Assembly (NCBI RefSeq): GCF_900090285.1
Contig: NZ_LT607754.1
Location: 4,056,001 to 4,120,000 of the forward strand
Origin: Micromonospora inositola
Lineage (GTDB): Bacteria; Actinomycetota; Actinomycetes; Mycobacteriales; Micromonosporaceae
Length of the DNA: 64,000 bases
Direction: 5' to 3'
The stretch's first letter is position 1; every line of letters starts with the position of its first letter. This document shows positions 25,989 through 34,750 of this stretch, one piece after another. A model generated the notes under the pieces. It had not been told where the DNA came from. It worked only from the letters and a program-made list of their open reading frames with translations, and searched no databases. The position numbers were made by a program, and so were the translations under genes.

Positions 25989-26962
25989 ATGGCACCATCC
26001 GTCGACCCACGTTTCGGCGCAGCCCTGCGCGAGTTCCGAGAGCGGCGCGGACTGTCCCTGCGATCTCTCGGGCAGCTTGCCCATCGAAGCAAGAGTCACC
26101 TGCATGAGCTGGAGCACGGACTCAAGGCTCCCACCGCCGATACCGCGCGCCATCTGGATCGGGTTCTCAACGCCGGCGGGGAGCTCGCTCGCTTGGTCGA
26201 TGCGCCGGTCGACCATGCTGCTGAGGCCGCCGAGCTGCGACTGAGGATCGCCGGCAGCGATGTCAGTACAGAGGCGTGCTCACCCAAGGTGACTATCGCA
26301 AGGCGCTCGACCTTTCCCGGCAGGCCCAACGAGTCGCGCCGCTGGGCAGCTCCGCCCACATCCAGGCCACCGCTCAGGAGGCACGCGCGTGGGCGCGGAT
26401 GGGTGACGTTCTTGAGACCCGGCGAGCCTTGGACCGAGTGGAGCGGCTGACGGCGAACCTGCCAGTTCCTGAGCGAGCCGAGCACCACTATCGCTACGAC
26501 CCGGCCAAGGCTGCCGCCTACACAGCTACCACACTGGCCTGGGCGGGCGACCCGGGTGCTGAGCAGGTCGCCCGGGCTGTGCTTGCCGAATTGGACCCGG
26601 ACGGTGATGGTGGGGCACGGCCACGCCGGTCCGCGTCGGCCCGCTTGGACCTCGGCCTTGCCCTGGTCGCCGCCGGCCAACCTGATGAGGCGACCGCTCT
26701 CGCTGCGGAGGCTGTCGCGTCCGGACGGGTGGTGCCGTCGAACTGGTGGCGGGCGGCCGAGCTGTTGGCGAGGGTGGAACAGGCCGGGGTGCCTGAGGCC
26801 GTGACCCTGCGCGAGCTGTGCGACGAGTACGCCCCTTGTCGTCGGCCGACAGCGGACGGAGCAGCCCGTAAGCGGACAGTTGCCCTCTGGATCGACGGTG
26901 AACGCCGGGTGACGCTTTCCTCCATTGAGGAGGGCGTGGGACGTCGCAACGTCGTTCGTTGA
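25989..26962 (+). pseudogene. XRE-HTH/TPR regulator, internally deleted and frameshifted
   Basis: The first part is an XRE helix-turn-helix (FGAALREFRERRGLSLRSLG, then SKSHLHELEHGLKAP) in frame from 25989. Near 26270 the coding frame changes, and the second part (DYRKALDLSRQAQRVAP, RLDLGLALVAAGQPDEATAL) is the TPR end of the same actinobacterial regulator type. Complete members are about 400 residues; here the middle is largely missing. I call it dead, although a separate TPR product from a start near 26276 cannot be excluded. Confidence 0.7.
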
Positions 26963-27069
26963 TGGCGGGTTCGCACCCTGAGCGGAGGGAGCGGACCCGA
27001 CAGCCGGAGGCCGGCGGTGAGTCGGTTGACCACTCGGTGACGGCACCGTTCGGGGGGCGCGGCGAGTGA
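26962..27069 (+). CDS. Mini-ORF coupled to the TPR frame
   Basis: 35 codons from an ATG that overlaps the TPR stop (TGATG), ending in a TGA that overlaps the next GTG. Composition is charged and polar with no known family. The chain of overlapping starts and stops is what supports it; it may be a frame fragment of a decayed gene. Confidence 0.3.
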   Translation: MAGSHPERRERTRQPEAGGESVDHSVTAPFGGRGE

Positions 27070-27167
27070 GCACACACGGGCCGGTGCTGCAGATCTGGAG
27101 CTGCGGCGGCTGCGCGGCGCCCTGGCCGTGCCCGACCCACCGGCGTTTGCTCGGCTGGCTGAGGTGA
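27066..27167 (+). CDS. Mini-ORF with WPC cysteine motif
   Basis: 33 codons from a GTG after a G-rich ribosome site: VLQIWSCGGCAAPWPCPTHR then LLGWLR. Small actinobacterial proteins with a W-x-C-x-x-C and PWPC motif and an LGWLR end exist at roughly twice this length, so this looks like an internally deleted version. Its stop again overlaps a GTG opening a 15-residue frame (27164-27211). Confidence 0.35.
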   Translation: MSTHGPVLQIWSCGGCAAPWPCPTHRRLLGWLR

Positions 27168-27292
27168 GCATCCTGCGGCGCGGCGACGAGAAGCCAGCAG
27201 TACAGCAGTGAGGTACAGCAACCGTGCCAGCTATTTGAGCAGGATCGATGGGGTGAACTGGACCATCCGCAATCCCGCTGGCGACAGCCAAG

Positions 27293-29401
27293 TCACCGCG
27301 TGGGCGTAGGGTCCAGCAGCTTGTCGAGCCGGACGGGCAGGTCCCGGACCCGCACCCCGGTTGCGTGGTGCACGGCGTTGGTGATCGCGGCGGCCGTGCC
27401 CACGATGCCGATCTCGCCCAGCCCCTTCACCCCGGCCGGGTTGACGTCGGGGTCCTCTTCCGGCAGCCAGTACGCCTCGATCCGCTCCACGTCCGCGCAG
27501 ACGCTGACGTGGTACATGGCGAAGTCGTGGTTGACCCAGTCGCCGTACCGCTCGTCGAGCACGCCCTCCTCGTGCAGCGCCATCGACATCCCCATCGTCA
27601 TGCCGCCGATGAGCTGGCTGTGGGCGGTGGTGGGGTTCACCACCCGGCCCGCGGCGAAGACGCCGAGCAGGCGGGGCACCCGGATCTCGCCGGTGTCCGC
27701 GTCGACGCGCACCTCGGCGAACTGGGCGCCGTACGCGTACCGGGCCAGCGGGCGTTGCGCCTTGACCTCGTCGGCGGTGTTCGCCTCGACGGTCAGCCCG
27801 TCGGCGGGCACCGCCCCACCCGGGGCGTCCCGGAGCCGGTCGCGCAGCCCCTCGCAGGCCCGGATCACCGCCCAGCTCCACGAGGAGGTGCCCATCGAAC
27901 CGCCGGCCACCCCGGCCGGCGGTAGGTCGCTGTCGCCCACCCGGATCGTCACCCGCTCCACGGGTACGCCCAGCGCGTCCGCCGCCACCAGCCACAGGGC
28001 GGTACGGGCGCCGGTGCCGATGTCAGTCGCGTTGATCCGTACGTCGAAGGTGCCGTCCGGGGCGGCGGTGGCCGCCGCGGCCGCCGCCCGGGCCCGGGCC
28101 GGATAGCTCGACCCGGCCACGCCCGTGCCGACCAGCCACCGCCCCTCGCGGCGGGCCCCCGGCGTGGGGTCGCGGTCGGCCCAGCCGAACCGGCGCGCCC
28201 CCTCGCGCAGGCAGGCGACCAGGTTGCGGCTGCTGAACGGCTGCCCGCCGTCGGGATCGGCGGTCGGGTCGTTGCGGACCCGCAGCTCGACCGGGTCGAC
28301 GCCGCACGCCGTCGCCAGCTCGTCCATCGCGGACTCCAGCGCGTACGCGCCCGGGCACTCGCCCGGCGCGCGCATCCAGAACGGGGTCGGCACGTCCAGC
28401 CGGACCAGCCGGTGGGTGGTGCGCCGGTGCCGCCCGGCGTACATGCTGCGGGTGTAGACGGCGGTCTGTTCGGCGAACTCGGTCAGCGTCGAGGTCTGGC
28501 TGATCGCGTCGTGGCAGACCGCGGCGATCCGGCCGTCGGCGTCGGCGCCGAGCCGGACCCGCTGGATGGTCGGGGTCCGGTACCCGATCGGGCCGAAGAG
28601 CTGCTGGCGGGTCAGGGCCAGCCGGACGGGCCGGTCCACCTGCCGGGCGGCCAGCGCGGCGAGCACCACGGCCGCCTTGGCGTACCCCTTGCTGCCGAAG
28701 CCGCCGCCGACGTGCTCGGCGACCACCCGGACCGACTCCCGGGGCAGCGCGAACAGCTCGGCGAGGGTCGCCTGCACCGGGGAGGAACCCTGGTTGGAGT
28801 CCTGCACCAGCAGCCGCCCGTCCCGCCATCGGGCGGTGGTGGCGTGCGGCTCCATCGGGTTGTTGTGGTAGGCCGGGGTGCGGTAGGTGGCGTCGATCCG
28901 CACCTCGGCGGCGGCGAAGCCGGCGTCGAAGTCGCCCTCGGCGGTGTCCGTCGGAAAGCCCGGGTTGACCGTGTCCGGCCGGTACAGCCCCGGGTGATGT
29001 TCCGAGAGCACGGTGCTGTGCGGCTCGCTGTCGTAGTCGATCCGGACCAGCCCGGCCGCCTCCCGGGCCGCCTCGATGGTCTCCGCCACCACGACGGCGA
29101 CGAACTGCCCGCGATAGTGCACGGTCGGCTCCTGGAGCAGGAACAGGTCCGCGTCCACCCCGGGCGTCAGGCGGGGCGCGTGGCCGTGGTGCAGCACGTC
29201 GAGCACCCCGGGCAGGGCCAGCGCCGGGGCCGCGTCGACCCGGACGATGCGGCCGCGCGCCGCGGTCGCCGGCACGGCCCAGCCGTACGTCACGTCCTCG
29301 ACCGGGTACTCGACCGCGTACCGGGCCGCCCCGGTGACCTTGTCCCGGCCCTCAAGCCGGGGATGTCCCCGGCCCACCGCGCCGACCGCCGGCGCGCTCA
29401 C
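27293..29401 (-). CDS. Molybdopterin-binding large subunit of aldehyde oxidoreductase (PaoC type)
   Basis: 702 residues from a GTG overlapping the previous stop by four bases. It has the xanthine-oxidase-family signatures: GRDKVTGAARYAVEY at the start, NNPMEPHATTARW, the cofactor loop GGGFGSKGY, and the active-site glutamate region GVKGLGEIGIVG near the end. With the next two proteins it would oxidise aldehydes or related compounds and pass electrons via FAD and iron-sulphur clusters. No signal peptide is seen on any subunit. Physiological substrate unknown. Confidence 0.9.
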   Translation of the reverse strand: MSAPAVGAVGRGHPRLEGRDKVTGAARYAVEYPVEDVTYGWAVPATAARGRIVRVDAAPALALPGVLDVLHHGHAPRLTPGVDADLFLLQEPTVHYRGQFVAVVVAETIEAAREAAGLVRIDYDSEPHSTVLSEHHPGLYRPDTVNPGFPTDTAEGDFDAGFAAAEVRIDATYRTPAYHNNPMEPHATTARWRDGRLLVQDSNQGSSPVQATLAELFALPRESVRVVAEHVGGGFGSKGYAKAAVVLAALAARQVDRPVRLALTRQQLFGPIGYRTPTIQRVRLGADADGRIAAVCHDAISQTSTLTEFAEQTAVYTRSMYAGRHRRTTHRLVRLDVPTPFWMRAPGECPGAYALESAMDELATACGVDPVELRVRNDPTADPDGGQPFSSRNLVACLREGARRFGWADRDPTPGARREGRWLVGTGVAGSSYPARARAAAAAATAAPDGTFDVRINATDIGTGARTALWLVAADALGVPVERVTIRVGDSDLPPAGVAGGSMGTSSWSWAVIRACEGLRDRLRDAPGGAVPADGLTVEANTADEVKAQRPLARYAYGAQFAEVRVDADTGEIRVPRLLGVFAAGRVVNPTTAHSQLIGGMTMGMSMALHEEGVLDERYGDWVNHDFAMYHVSVCADVERIEAYWLPEEDPDVNPAGVKGLGEIGIVGTAAAITNAVHHATGVRVRDLPVRLDKLLDPTPTR

Positions 29402-30390
29402 GGCCGTACCGGTCCGGCCAGGCCGGTCAGCGCGCGGACGGTGAGGTTGCGGATCAGCGGCACCTTGAACGCGTTGTGCCGCAACGGGCGGGCCGCGGCG
29501 AGCTCGGCGTCCGCGGCCCGGGCGGCGAGCTCGGCGGTGAACGGCCGGCCGCGCAGCAGCTCCTCCGCCCGGTACGCCCGCCACGGCCGGTGCGCGACCG
29601 CGCCGTACGCCAGCCGGACGTCGCGGACCACGTCCCCGTCCAGGTCGAGCGCCGCGGCCACCGAGCCGACCGCGAACGCGAACGAGGCCCGGTCGCGCAC
29701 CTTCAGATATGTGGACCGCCGGGTGAACGACAGCGGTGGGACCCGTACCGCGGTGATCAGCGCGCCGCGGGGGAGGGTGGTCTCCCGTTCGGGGTGGTCG
29801 CCGGGCGTCCGGTGCAGCTCGGTGAGCGGCACGTCGCGGGGGCCGTCCGGCTCGCGTACCTCCACCATGGCGTCCAGCGCGACCAGGGCGACCGCCAGGT
29901 CCGACGGGTGGGTCGCCACGCAGCGTTCGGACCAGCCGAGGATGGCCAGCTCGCGGTTCTGTCCGTGCAGCGCCGCGCAGCCCGCGCCGGGCTCCCGCTT
30001 GTTGCACGCCTTTGCGGTGTCCTGGAAGTAGCCGCAGCGGGTGCGTTGCAGCAGGTTGCCGGCGGTGGTGGCCATGTTGCGCACCTGCCCGGAGGCGGCG
30101 GCGAGCAGGGCCCGGGTGAGCAGCGGGTAGTCCCGCCGGACCAGCGGGTGCGCCGCGAGGTCGCTGTTGCGCACCGTGGCGCCGATCCGCAACCCGCCGT
30201 CCGGCCCGGGTTCCACCGTGTCCAGCGGCAGCCCCGTCACGTCCACCAGCAGGCCCGGCCGTTGCACGCCGAGCTTCATCAGGTCCACCAGGTTGGTCCC
30301 GCCGCCCAGGTACGCCGCCCCCGGGTCCGCGTCGAGCAGTGCGACCGCCTCCGCGACGTCGACGGGCCGGTGGTAGCGGAAGGCTCTCAC
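29398..30390 (-). CDS. FAD subunit with extra Fe-S cysteines (PaoB type)
   Basis: 330 residues. The FAD-binding segments LGGGTNLVDLMKLGV and ASGQVRNMATTAGNLLQRT are followed by a cysteine cluster, CGYFQDTAKACNKREPGAGC, that binds an additional 4Fe-4S cluster in E. coli PaoB and relatives; ordinary xanthine dehydrogenase FAD subunits lack it. GTG start overlaps the small-subunit stop. This places the enzyme in the PaoABC class, though E. coli PaoABC is periplasmic and no export signal is visible here. Confidence 0.9.
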   Translation of the reverse strand: MRAFRYHRPVDVAEAVALLDADPGAAYLGGGTNLVDLMKLGVQRPGLLVDVTGLPLDTVEPGPDGGLRIGATVRNSDLAAHPLVRRDYPLLTRALLAAASGQVRNMATTAGNLLQRTRCGYFQDTAKACNKREPGAGCAALHGQNRELAILGWSERCVATHPSDLAVALVALDAMVEVREPDGPRDVPLTELHRTPGDHPERETTLPRGALITAVRVPPLSFTRRSTYLKVRDRASFAFAVGSVAAALDLDGDVVRDVRLAYGAVAHRPWRAYRAEELLRGRPFTAELAARAADAELAAARPLRHNAFKVPLIRNLTVRALTGLAGPVRP

Positions 30391-30938
30391 CGGGACGCCG
30401 CCGCCGCGCGGATCGCGGTCACGATGTTCGGGTACGCGGCGCAGCGGCACAGGTTGCCGCTCATCCGTTCCCGCACCTCGTCGTCGGTCAGCTCCACGGG
30501 CCCGTCGAGGTCCCCGGTCACCGCGCTGGGCCAGTCCCGGGTCACCTCGTCGAGCATCCCGCGGGCGGAACAGAGCTGGCCGGGGGTGCAGTAGCCGCAC
30601 TGGAACGCGTCGTGTGCGACGAAGGCGGCCTGGAGCGGGGAGAGCCCGTCCGGTCCGGCGAGTCCCTCCACGGTGGTCACCTCCCGACCGTCCAGGGTGA
30701 CCGCCAGGATCAGGCAGCTCTTCACCCGCCGGCCGTCGAGCAGCACCGTGCACGAGCCGCACTGGCCGTGGTCGCAGCCCTTCTTGCTGCCGGTCAGGCC
30801 GAGCCGTTCCCGCAGCGCGTCCAGCAGGGTGGTCCGGTGGTCCAGGGTCAGGTCGTGGCCGACGCCGTTGACGGTGAGGGCGATCCGGCTCGACCACTGG
30901 TCGTCCGCCGGATTCCCGCTCTCCCGCCCGCCCCGCAC
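30387..30938 (-). CDS. 2Fe-2S subunit of aldehyde oxidoreductase (PaoA type)
   Basis: 183 residues. Two 2Fe-2S sites are clear: the ferredoxin-like KKGCDHGQCGSCTVLLDG with a later KSC, and the helical-domain pattern FQCGYCTPGQL with GNLCRCAAYPN. First gene of the three-gene operon. The N-terminus has no twin-arginine motif, unlike E. coli PaoA. A divergent pair of maturation genes starts about 80 bases away. Confidence 0.92.
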   Translation of the reverse strand: MRGGRESGNPADDQWSSRIALTVNGVGHDLTLDHRTTLLDALRERLGLTGSKKGCDHGQCGSCTVLLDGRRVKSCLILAVTLDGREVTTVEGLAGPDGLSPLQAAFVAHDAFQCGYCTPGQLCSARGMLDEVTRDWPSAVTGDLDGPVELTDDEVRERMSGNLCRCAAYPNIVTAIRAAAASR

Positions 30939-31017
30939 CCGGTCAGACTACCGTCGTTCCTGCCGTTAACGGACAAAACCGGGCGAACGCCCGACGGGTG
31001 GGGATCGGCGGAGCGGG

Positions 31018-32133
31018 ATGGACGAGATACTGGCCGCGGCGTTGGAGTGGCGCCGGCAGGGCGTCCCGTTCGGACTGGCCGCCGTGGTGTCCAGTACCGC
31101 GGGCGGCGTGACCGCACCGGGCGACCTGCTGGCCGTGGACCCGTCCGGAGACGTGCGCGGCGGCATCCCCGCCGGCTGTGCCGAGTCGGCGGTGCTCGAC
31201 GCGGCGACGGAGACGCTGCGTACCGGGCGGACCCGGCTGGCCCGGTACGCCGTCGGCGCGGACGGTCCCTGGCCGGCCCGACCCGGCTGCGCCGGGGTCC
31301 TGGAGGTGCTGCTGCGGCGCGTCACACCGCACGGCCCGACGGGGCGGGCGCTCGCCGCCCTGGCCGGCCCGGACCCGGTCGCCGTGGCCACCGTCGTCGG
31401 TGGGCCGGCGCCCTTCGCCGCCCAACTGGTGGTCCGGCCGGACGCGACGGAGGGCGGCCTCGGCGACCCGGCGCTGGACGAATGGGTCGTCGGCCGCGCC
31501 GCCGGCCTGCTGAACGGCGGCACCGTGGTGCTCCGCCGGGGCGACCGGCCGCCGGTCCGGGTGCTGCTCCAGGCGGTGCCGGCCGCGCCCCGGATGCTGC
31601 TGTTCGGCGCCACCGCCGTCACCGCGGCGCTCAGCCGGGTCGGCGCCGGACTGGGCTACCGGGTCGTCGTCTGCGACCCGCGCCCGGCGTTCGCCACCAC
31701 CCGACGGTTCCCGGACGCCGACGAGGTGCACCGGGCCTGGCCGCACCGGTGGCTGGCCGGCACCCCGGTCGACGCCGGCACGGTGCTCTGCCTGCTCGGT
31801 CACGATCCGCGCTACGAGATCCCGCTGCTGCGCGCGGCCCTGGACACCCCGGCCGGCTACATCGGGGTGCTCGGCAGCCGGAGCGCGCACGAGGCCCGCC
31901 TCGCCCGGCTGCGCGCCGACGGGGTCTCACCGACCCAACTGGCCCGGCTGGCCGCGCCGGCCGGGCTCGACCTCGGCGGACGTACGCCGGTGGAGACGGC
32001 GCTGGCGATCGCGGCGGAGGTGGTGGCCCGGCGGCACGGCGGCACCGGTCGGGCGCTGCACGCCCTGAGCGGCCCGATCCATCGTGGCGGCGCCCCGGAC
32101 CCGGCCCGCCAGCCCGCGGCGTCGCTGCGGTGA
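31018..32133 (+). CDS. XdhC/CoxI-family molybdenum cofactor maturation protein
   Basis: 371 residues. The N-terminal XdhC/CoxI domain has GGIPAGCAESAVLDAA, and the C-terminal Rossmann domain has LLFGATAVTAALSRVG, LCLLGHDPRYEIPLL and YIGVLGSRSAHEARL. These proteins deliver or sulphurate the cofactor for xanthine-oxidase-family enzymes, fitting the adjacent oxidoreductase operon. It is divergent from that operon and translationally overlaps the next gene by four bases. Confidence 0.9.
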   Translation: MDEILAAALEWRRQGVPFGLAAVVSSTAGGVTAPGDLLAVDPSGDVRGGIPAGCAESAVLDAATETLRTGRTRLARYAVGADGPWPARPGCAGVLEVLLRRVTPHGPTGRALAALAGPDPVAVATVVGGPAPFAAQLVVRPDATEGGLGDPALDEWVVGRAAGLLNGGTVVLRRGDRPPVRVLLQAVPAAPRMLLFGATAVTAALSRVGAGLGYRVVVCDPRPAFATTRRFPDADEVHRAWPHRWLAGTPVDAGTVLCLLGHDPRYEIPLLRAALDTPAGYIGVLGSRSAHEARLARLRADGVSPTQLARLAAPAGLDLGGRTPVETALAIAAEVVARRHGGTGRALHALSGPIHRGGAPDPARQPAASLR

Positions 32134-32729
32134 TCGCCGCCGGGCTGCTGCTCGCCGCCGGGGCGGGGCGCCGGTTCGGCCGGCCCAAGGCGCTGGTCGA
32201 GCTGGCCGGCGAGCCGCTCGTCCGGCGCGGGGTCCGCCTGCTCCGGGCCGGCGGCTGCGCGCCGGTCCATGTGGTCGTCGGCGCGGGCGCGGACGCACTG
32301 CCCGAGCTGCCCGGGACCGTGCTGGTCCTCAACCGGCACTGGCGGGACGGGCTGGGCAGCTCCTTGCGCTGCGGCCTGGCGTCGCTGCCGGGGCACGTCC
32401 ACGCCGCCGTGGTGGTGCTCGTCGACCAGCCGTCGCTCGCGCCGGCCGCGGTGTGCCGGGTGCGCGCGGCCCACGCGGCCGGCGCCACCGTCGCGGTCGC
32501 CACCTACGGCGGGCGGACCGGGCATCCGGTGCTGCTCGACCGTGCCACGTGGCCGATGCTCGGCCGGTACGCGACCGGGGACCGGGGTGCCCGCGACCTC
32601 CTGCGTGCCCGTCCAGATCTGGTGACCCTGGTTCCGTGCGACGGCGCCGGCAGCCCGGCCGACCTGGACACGCCGGCCGACCTGGCCCGGCACCCGGCGG
32701 CCGGCGGGGCGGCCCCACCGGCGCCGTGA
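32130..32729 (+). CDS. MocA-like molybdenum cofactor nucleotidyltransferase
   Basis: 199 residues from a GTG overlapping the XdhC stop. The nucleotide-binding start LLAAGAGRRFGRPKALVELA is typical of the MobA/MocA group, followed by VVVGAGADALPELPG and DQPSLAP. It probably adds CMP to molybdopterin for the neighbouring aldehyde oxidoreductase. The two genes plus the three enzyme genes form one functional unit. Confidence 0.9.
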   Translation: MIAAGLLLAAGAGRRFGRPKALVELAGEPLVRRGVRLLRAGGCAPVHVVVGAGADALPELPGTVLVLNRHWRDGLGSSLRCGLASLPGHVHAAVVVLVDQPSLAPAAVCRVRAAHAAGATVAVATYGGRTGHPVLLDRATWPMLGRYATGDRGARDLLRARPDLVTLVPCDGAGSPADLDTPADLARHPAAGGAAPPAP

Positions 32730-32734
32730 CCGGT

Positions 32735-32763
32735 CAGACCGTCCGGCGCGCCTGGCCGGTCTG
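32735..32763. terminator. Hairpin between convergent genes
   Basis: CAGACCG (32735-32741) pairs with CGGTCTG (32757-32763) in the gap between the MocA-like gene and the convergent HTH_42 gene. The loop is long, and there is no T-run. Confidence 0.4.
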
Positions 32764-32809
32764 CATGCGGCGGCGGCCAGGGCCGTCATCGCTGTGCCGG
32801 GTGCGGGCG

Positions 32810-33913
32810 TCACCAGGCGAGACGCAGCGGCAGGTCGAGAAAGCGGGCGTAACCGTTCAGGGCCTCCTCGACCCGGGCCCGCGTCGCGCCCGCGAGCGGG
32901 GTCAGCGGCTGCACGGTCACCGTCACCCGGGTCTTGCCGATGGTGCGCTTCCAGGTGCCGACCACCCGGCCGCCACGCACCACGGTGGCCTGGAAGACCC
33001 CGTTTCCGCCGGGGACGACGGCGGGCAGGTGCGCCCGGTCGAGCATCAGCGCGCGGTCCTTGAAGCCGAGCAGGTACTCGTCGAAGCCGGGCAGCACGTG
33101 CAGGTCGTCGACCGGGGCGCGGGGCGCGTCGAGCAGGGCCGCGTCGACGATCGCCTCCGCGTCGTCCACCCGGACGGTGGCCAAGGCGTCGCCCGCCACC
33201 GCGATGCCGCGCCTGGCGTCGGCGGCGGTCAGCCCGGTCCAACCGGCGAAGTCCTGCCGTGTGGTGGGCCCGTGACCGCGGAAGTAGCGCAGCGCCAGGA
33301 TGCCGAGCGCCTCGTCGCGTTCCGGCCGGTGCGGGTCGGGCGCCCACTCGTCCAGCAGGGCGAACGTCTGCTCGGTGCCGACGTGCGGGGCGATGCAGGT
33401 GACGCCGCGCTGGCTGGCGTACCAGAGCAGGTGGTAGCCGCGCTGCCCACTCGTGTCGATCCCCGCCGCGGTGAGGGTGGCGAGGCACTGGGCGCGGGTG
33501 AGCCGGCCGCCGCCGACCAGCGCGGCGCCCAGCACGTCGGCGGCCCGGTCGGCCTCGGCCTCGGTGAGCCCCAGGGTGGCCCGGCGGGCGGCGGCACCGG
33601 CCAGCGCGCGTACGCCGGTCACCGCCAGCATCCAGCGGGCGTCCCGGGGCGGTACGAGATGGACCGTGCCGCGCATCGGCCAGGTCCGCAGCGCCTCCCG
33701 CCGCTCCAGCGCGGCCCGGACGTCGGTCAGGCTCCACCCCTGCAGCCGTACGCCCAGCGACCACATGCCGCTCGCCGCGTCCTGGGCCTGCATGGCGCCG
33801 AACCACTCGACCACCCCGGCCACGTCGGCCGGCTTCGCGCTGGGGTGCGGGCGCAGCAGCAGGCTGGTCATCCGCAGGGCCAGGGCCTCCGCGCCGGTGA
33901 GCCGCACGTCCAT
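32810..33913 (-). CDS. HTH_42 (AlkZ/YcaQ-like) winged-helix protein
   Basis: 367 residues of the three-winged-helix family that includes the interstrand-crosslink DNA glycosylases AlkZ and YcaQ. The catalytic QxQ/QxD place is matched by M-Q-A-Q-D at residues 41-45, the AlkZ-like form. Other segments: MRGTVHLVPPRDARWML, LHVLPGFDEYLLGFKDR and VVGTWKRT. Start ATG at 33913 with GGGAGG 7 bases upstream. Probable role is DNA repair of bulky or crosslinked bases; many homologues are annotated only as DNA-binding proteins. Confidence 0.8.
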   Translation of the reverse strand: MDVRLTGAEALALRMTSLLLRPHPSAKPADVAGVVEWFGAMQAQDAASGMWSLGVRLQGWSLTDVRAALERREALRTWPMRGTVHLVPPRDARWMLAVTGVRALAGAAARRATLGLTEAEADRAADVLGAALVGGGRLTRAQCLATLTAAGIDTSGQRGYHLLWYASQRGVTCIAPHVGTEQTFALLDEWAPDPHRPERDEALGILALRYFRGHGPTTRQDFAGWTGLTAADARRGIAVAGDALATVRVDDAEAIVDAALLDAPRAPVDDLHVLPGFDEYLLGFKDRALMLDRAHLPAVVPGGNGVFQATVVRGGRVVGTWKRTIGKTRVTVTVQPLTPLAGATRARVEEALNGYARFLDLPLRLAW

Positions 33914-33991
33914 CGGGTCGCCTCCCGCCGGTGGTGGACGGTCAGCATAGGCGGCCGGTCCGACGCTTTCGGGACCGTTAGGGTGGGCGAC

Positions 33992-34750
33992 GTGCTTCGT
34001 CAGGTCACCGGCATCCGGTACGTCACCCCGCTGCGCGAGGGCGGTTCGCTGCCCGGCGTGGTGGAGGCCGACGACCTCGGCACCTACGTGGCGAAGTTCC
34101 GCGGCGCGGGGCAGGGGCCGAAGGCGCTGGTGGCGGAGGTGATCTGCGGCGAGCTGGCCCGCCGGCTCGGGCTGGCGGTGCCGCCGCTGGTGGTGCTCAC
34201 CATCGACCCGGTCATCGGTCGGGCCGAGCCCGACCAGGAGGTGCAGGAGCTGTTGCGCAACAGCGGCGGGGCGAACCTGGGGATGGACTTCCTGCCCGGC
34301 GCGCTCGGCTACGACCCGGTCGCCCACCCGGTCGACGCGGAGCTGGCCTCCCGGGTGCTCTGGTTCGACGCGTACACCGAGAACGTCGACCGGAGCTGGC
34401 GCAACCCCAACCTGCTGATGTGGCACCGGCAGCTGTGGCTGATCGACCACGGCGCCACCCTCTACTTCCACCACAACTGGCCGCGCGCCGAGGCCGCCGT
34501 GCACCGGGTCTACCGGGCCGATGACCACGTGCTCGCCCCGTATGCCACCCGACTGGCCGAGGCGGACGCCGACCTGGCCCCCCGGATCGGGCGGGAGCTG
34601 CTCACCGAGGTCCTCGCGCTGGTGCCGGGGGAGTGGCTGACCGGCCCGGACTTCGACACCCCCGACGCCGCCCGGGCGGCGTACGTGGACCACCTGGCGC
34701 GGCGGGTCGCGCGGACCGACGCCTGGCTGCCCGCCGGGAGCGCGGCATGA
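33992..34750 (+). CDS. HipA-like kinase-fold protein
   Basis: 252 residues related to the HipA-type kinase fold found with DUF3037 partners. Catalytic-loop-like WFDAYTENVDRSWRNPNLL and a metal-binding-like WLIDHGATLYFHHNW are seen; GVVEADDLGTYVAKFRG near the start resembles the ATP-binding strands. GTG start at 33992 is 7 bases after TAGGGT (33979-33984), so the message seems leaderless. It overlaps the next gene by four bases. True HipA proteins phosphorylate tRNA synthetases; that target is not shown here. Confidence 0.75.
   Translation: MLRQVTGIRYVTPLREGGSLPGVVEADDLGTYVAKFRGAGQGPKALVAEVICGELARRLGLAVPPLVVLTIDPVIGRAEPDQEVQELLRNSGGANLGMDFLPGALGYDPVAHPVDAELASRVLWFDAYTENVDRSWRNPNLLMWHRQLWLIDHGATLYFHHNWPRAEAAVHRVYRADDHVLAPYATRLAEADADLAPRIGRELLTEVLALVPGEWLTGPDFDTPDAARAAYVDHLARRVARTDAWLPAGSAA

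Noticed and set aside
30339..32129. Plus-strand gene opposite the oxidoreductase and XdhC genes
   Set aside because: It is a high-GC shadow frame; only its last 200 codons, from GTG 32130, encode a recognised protein.
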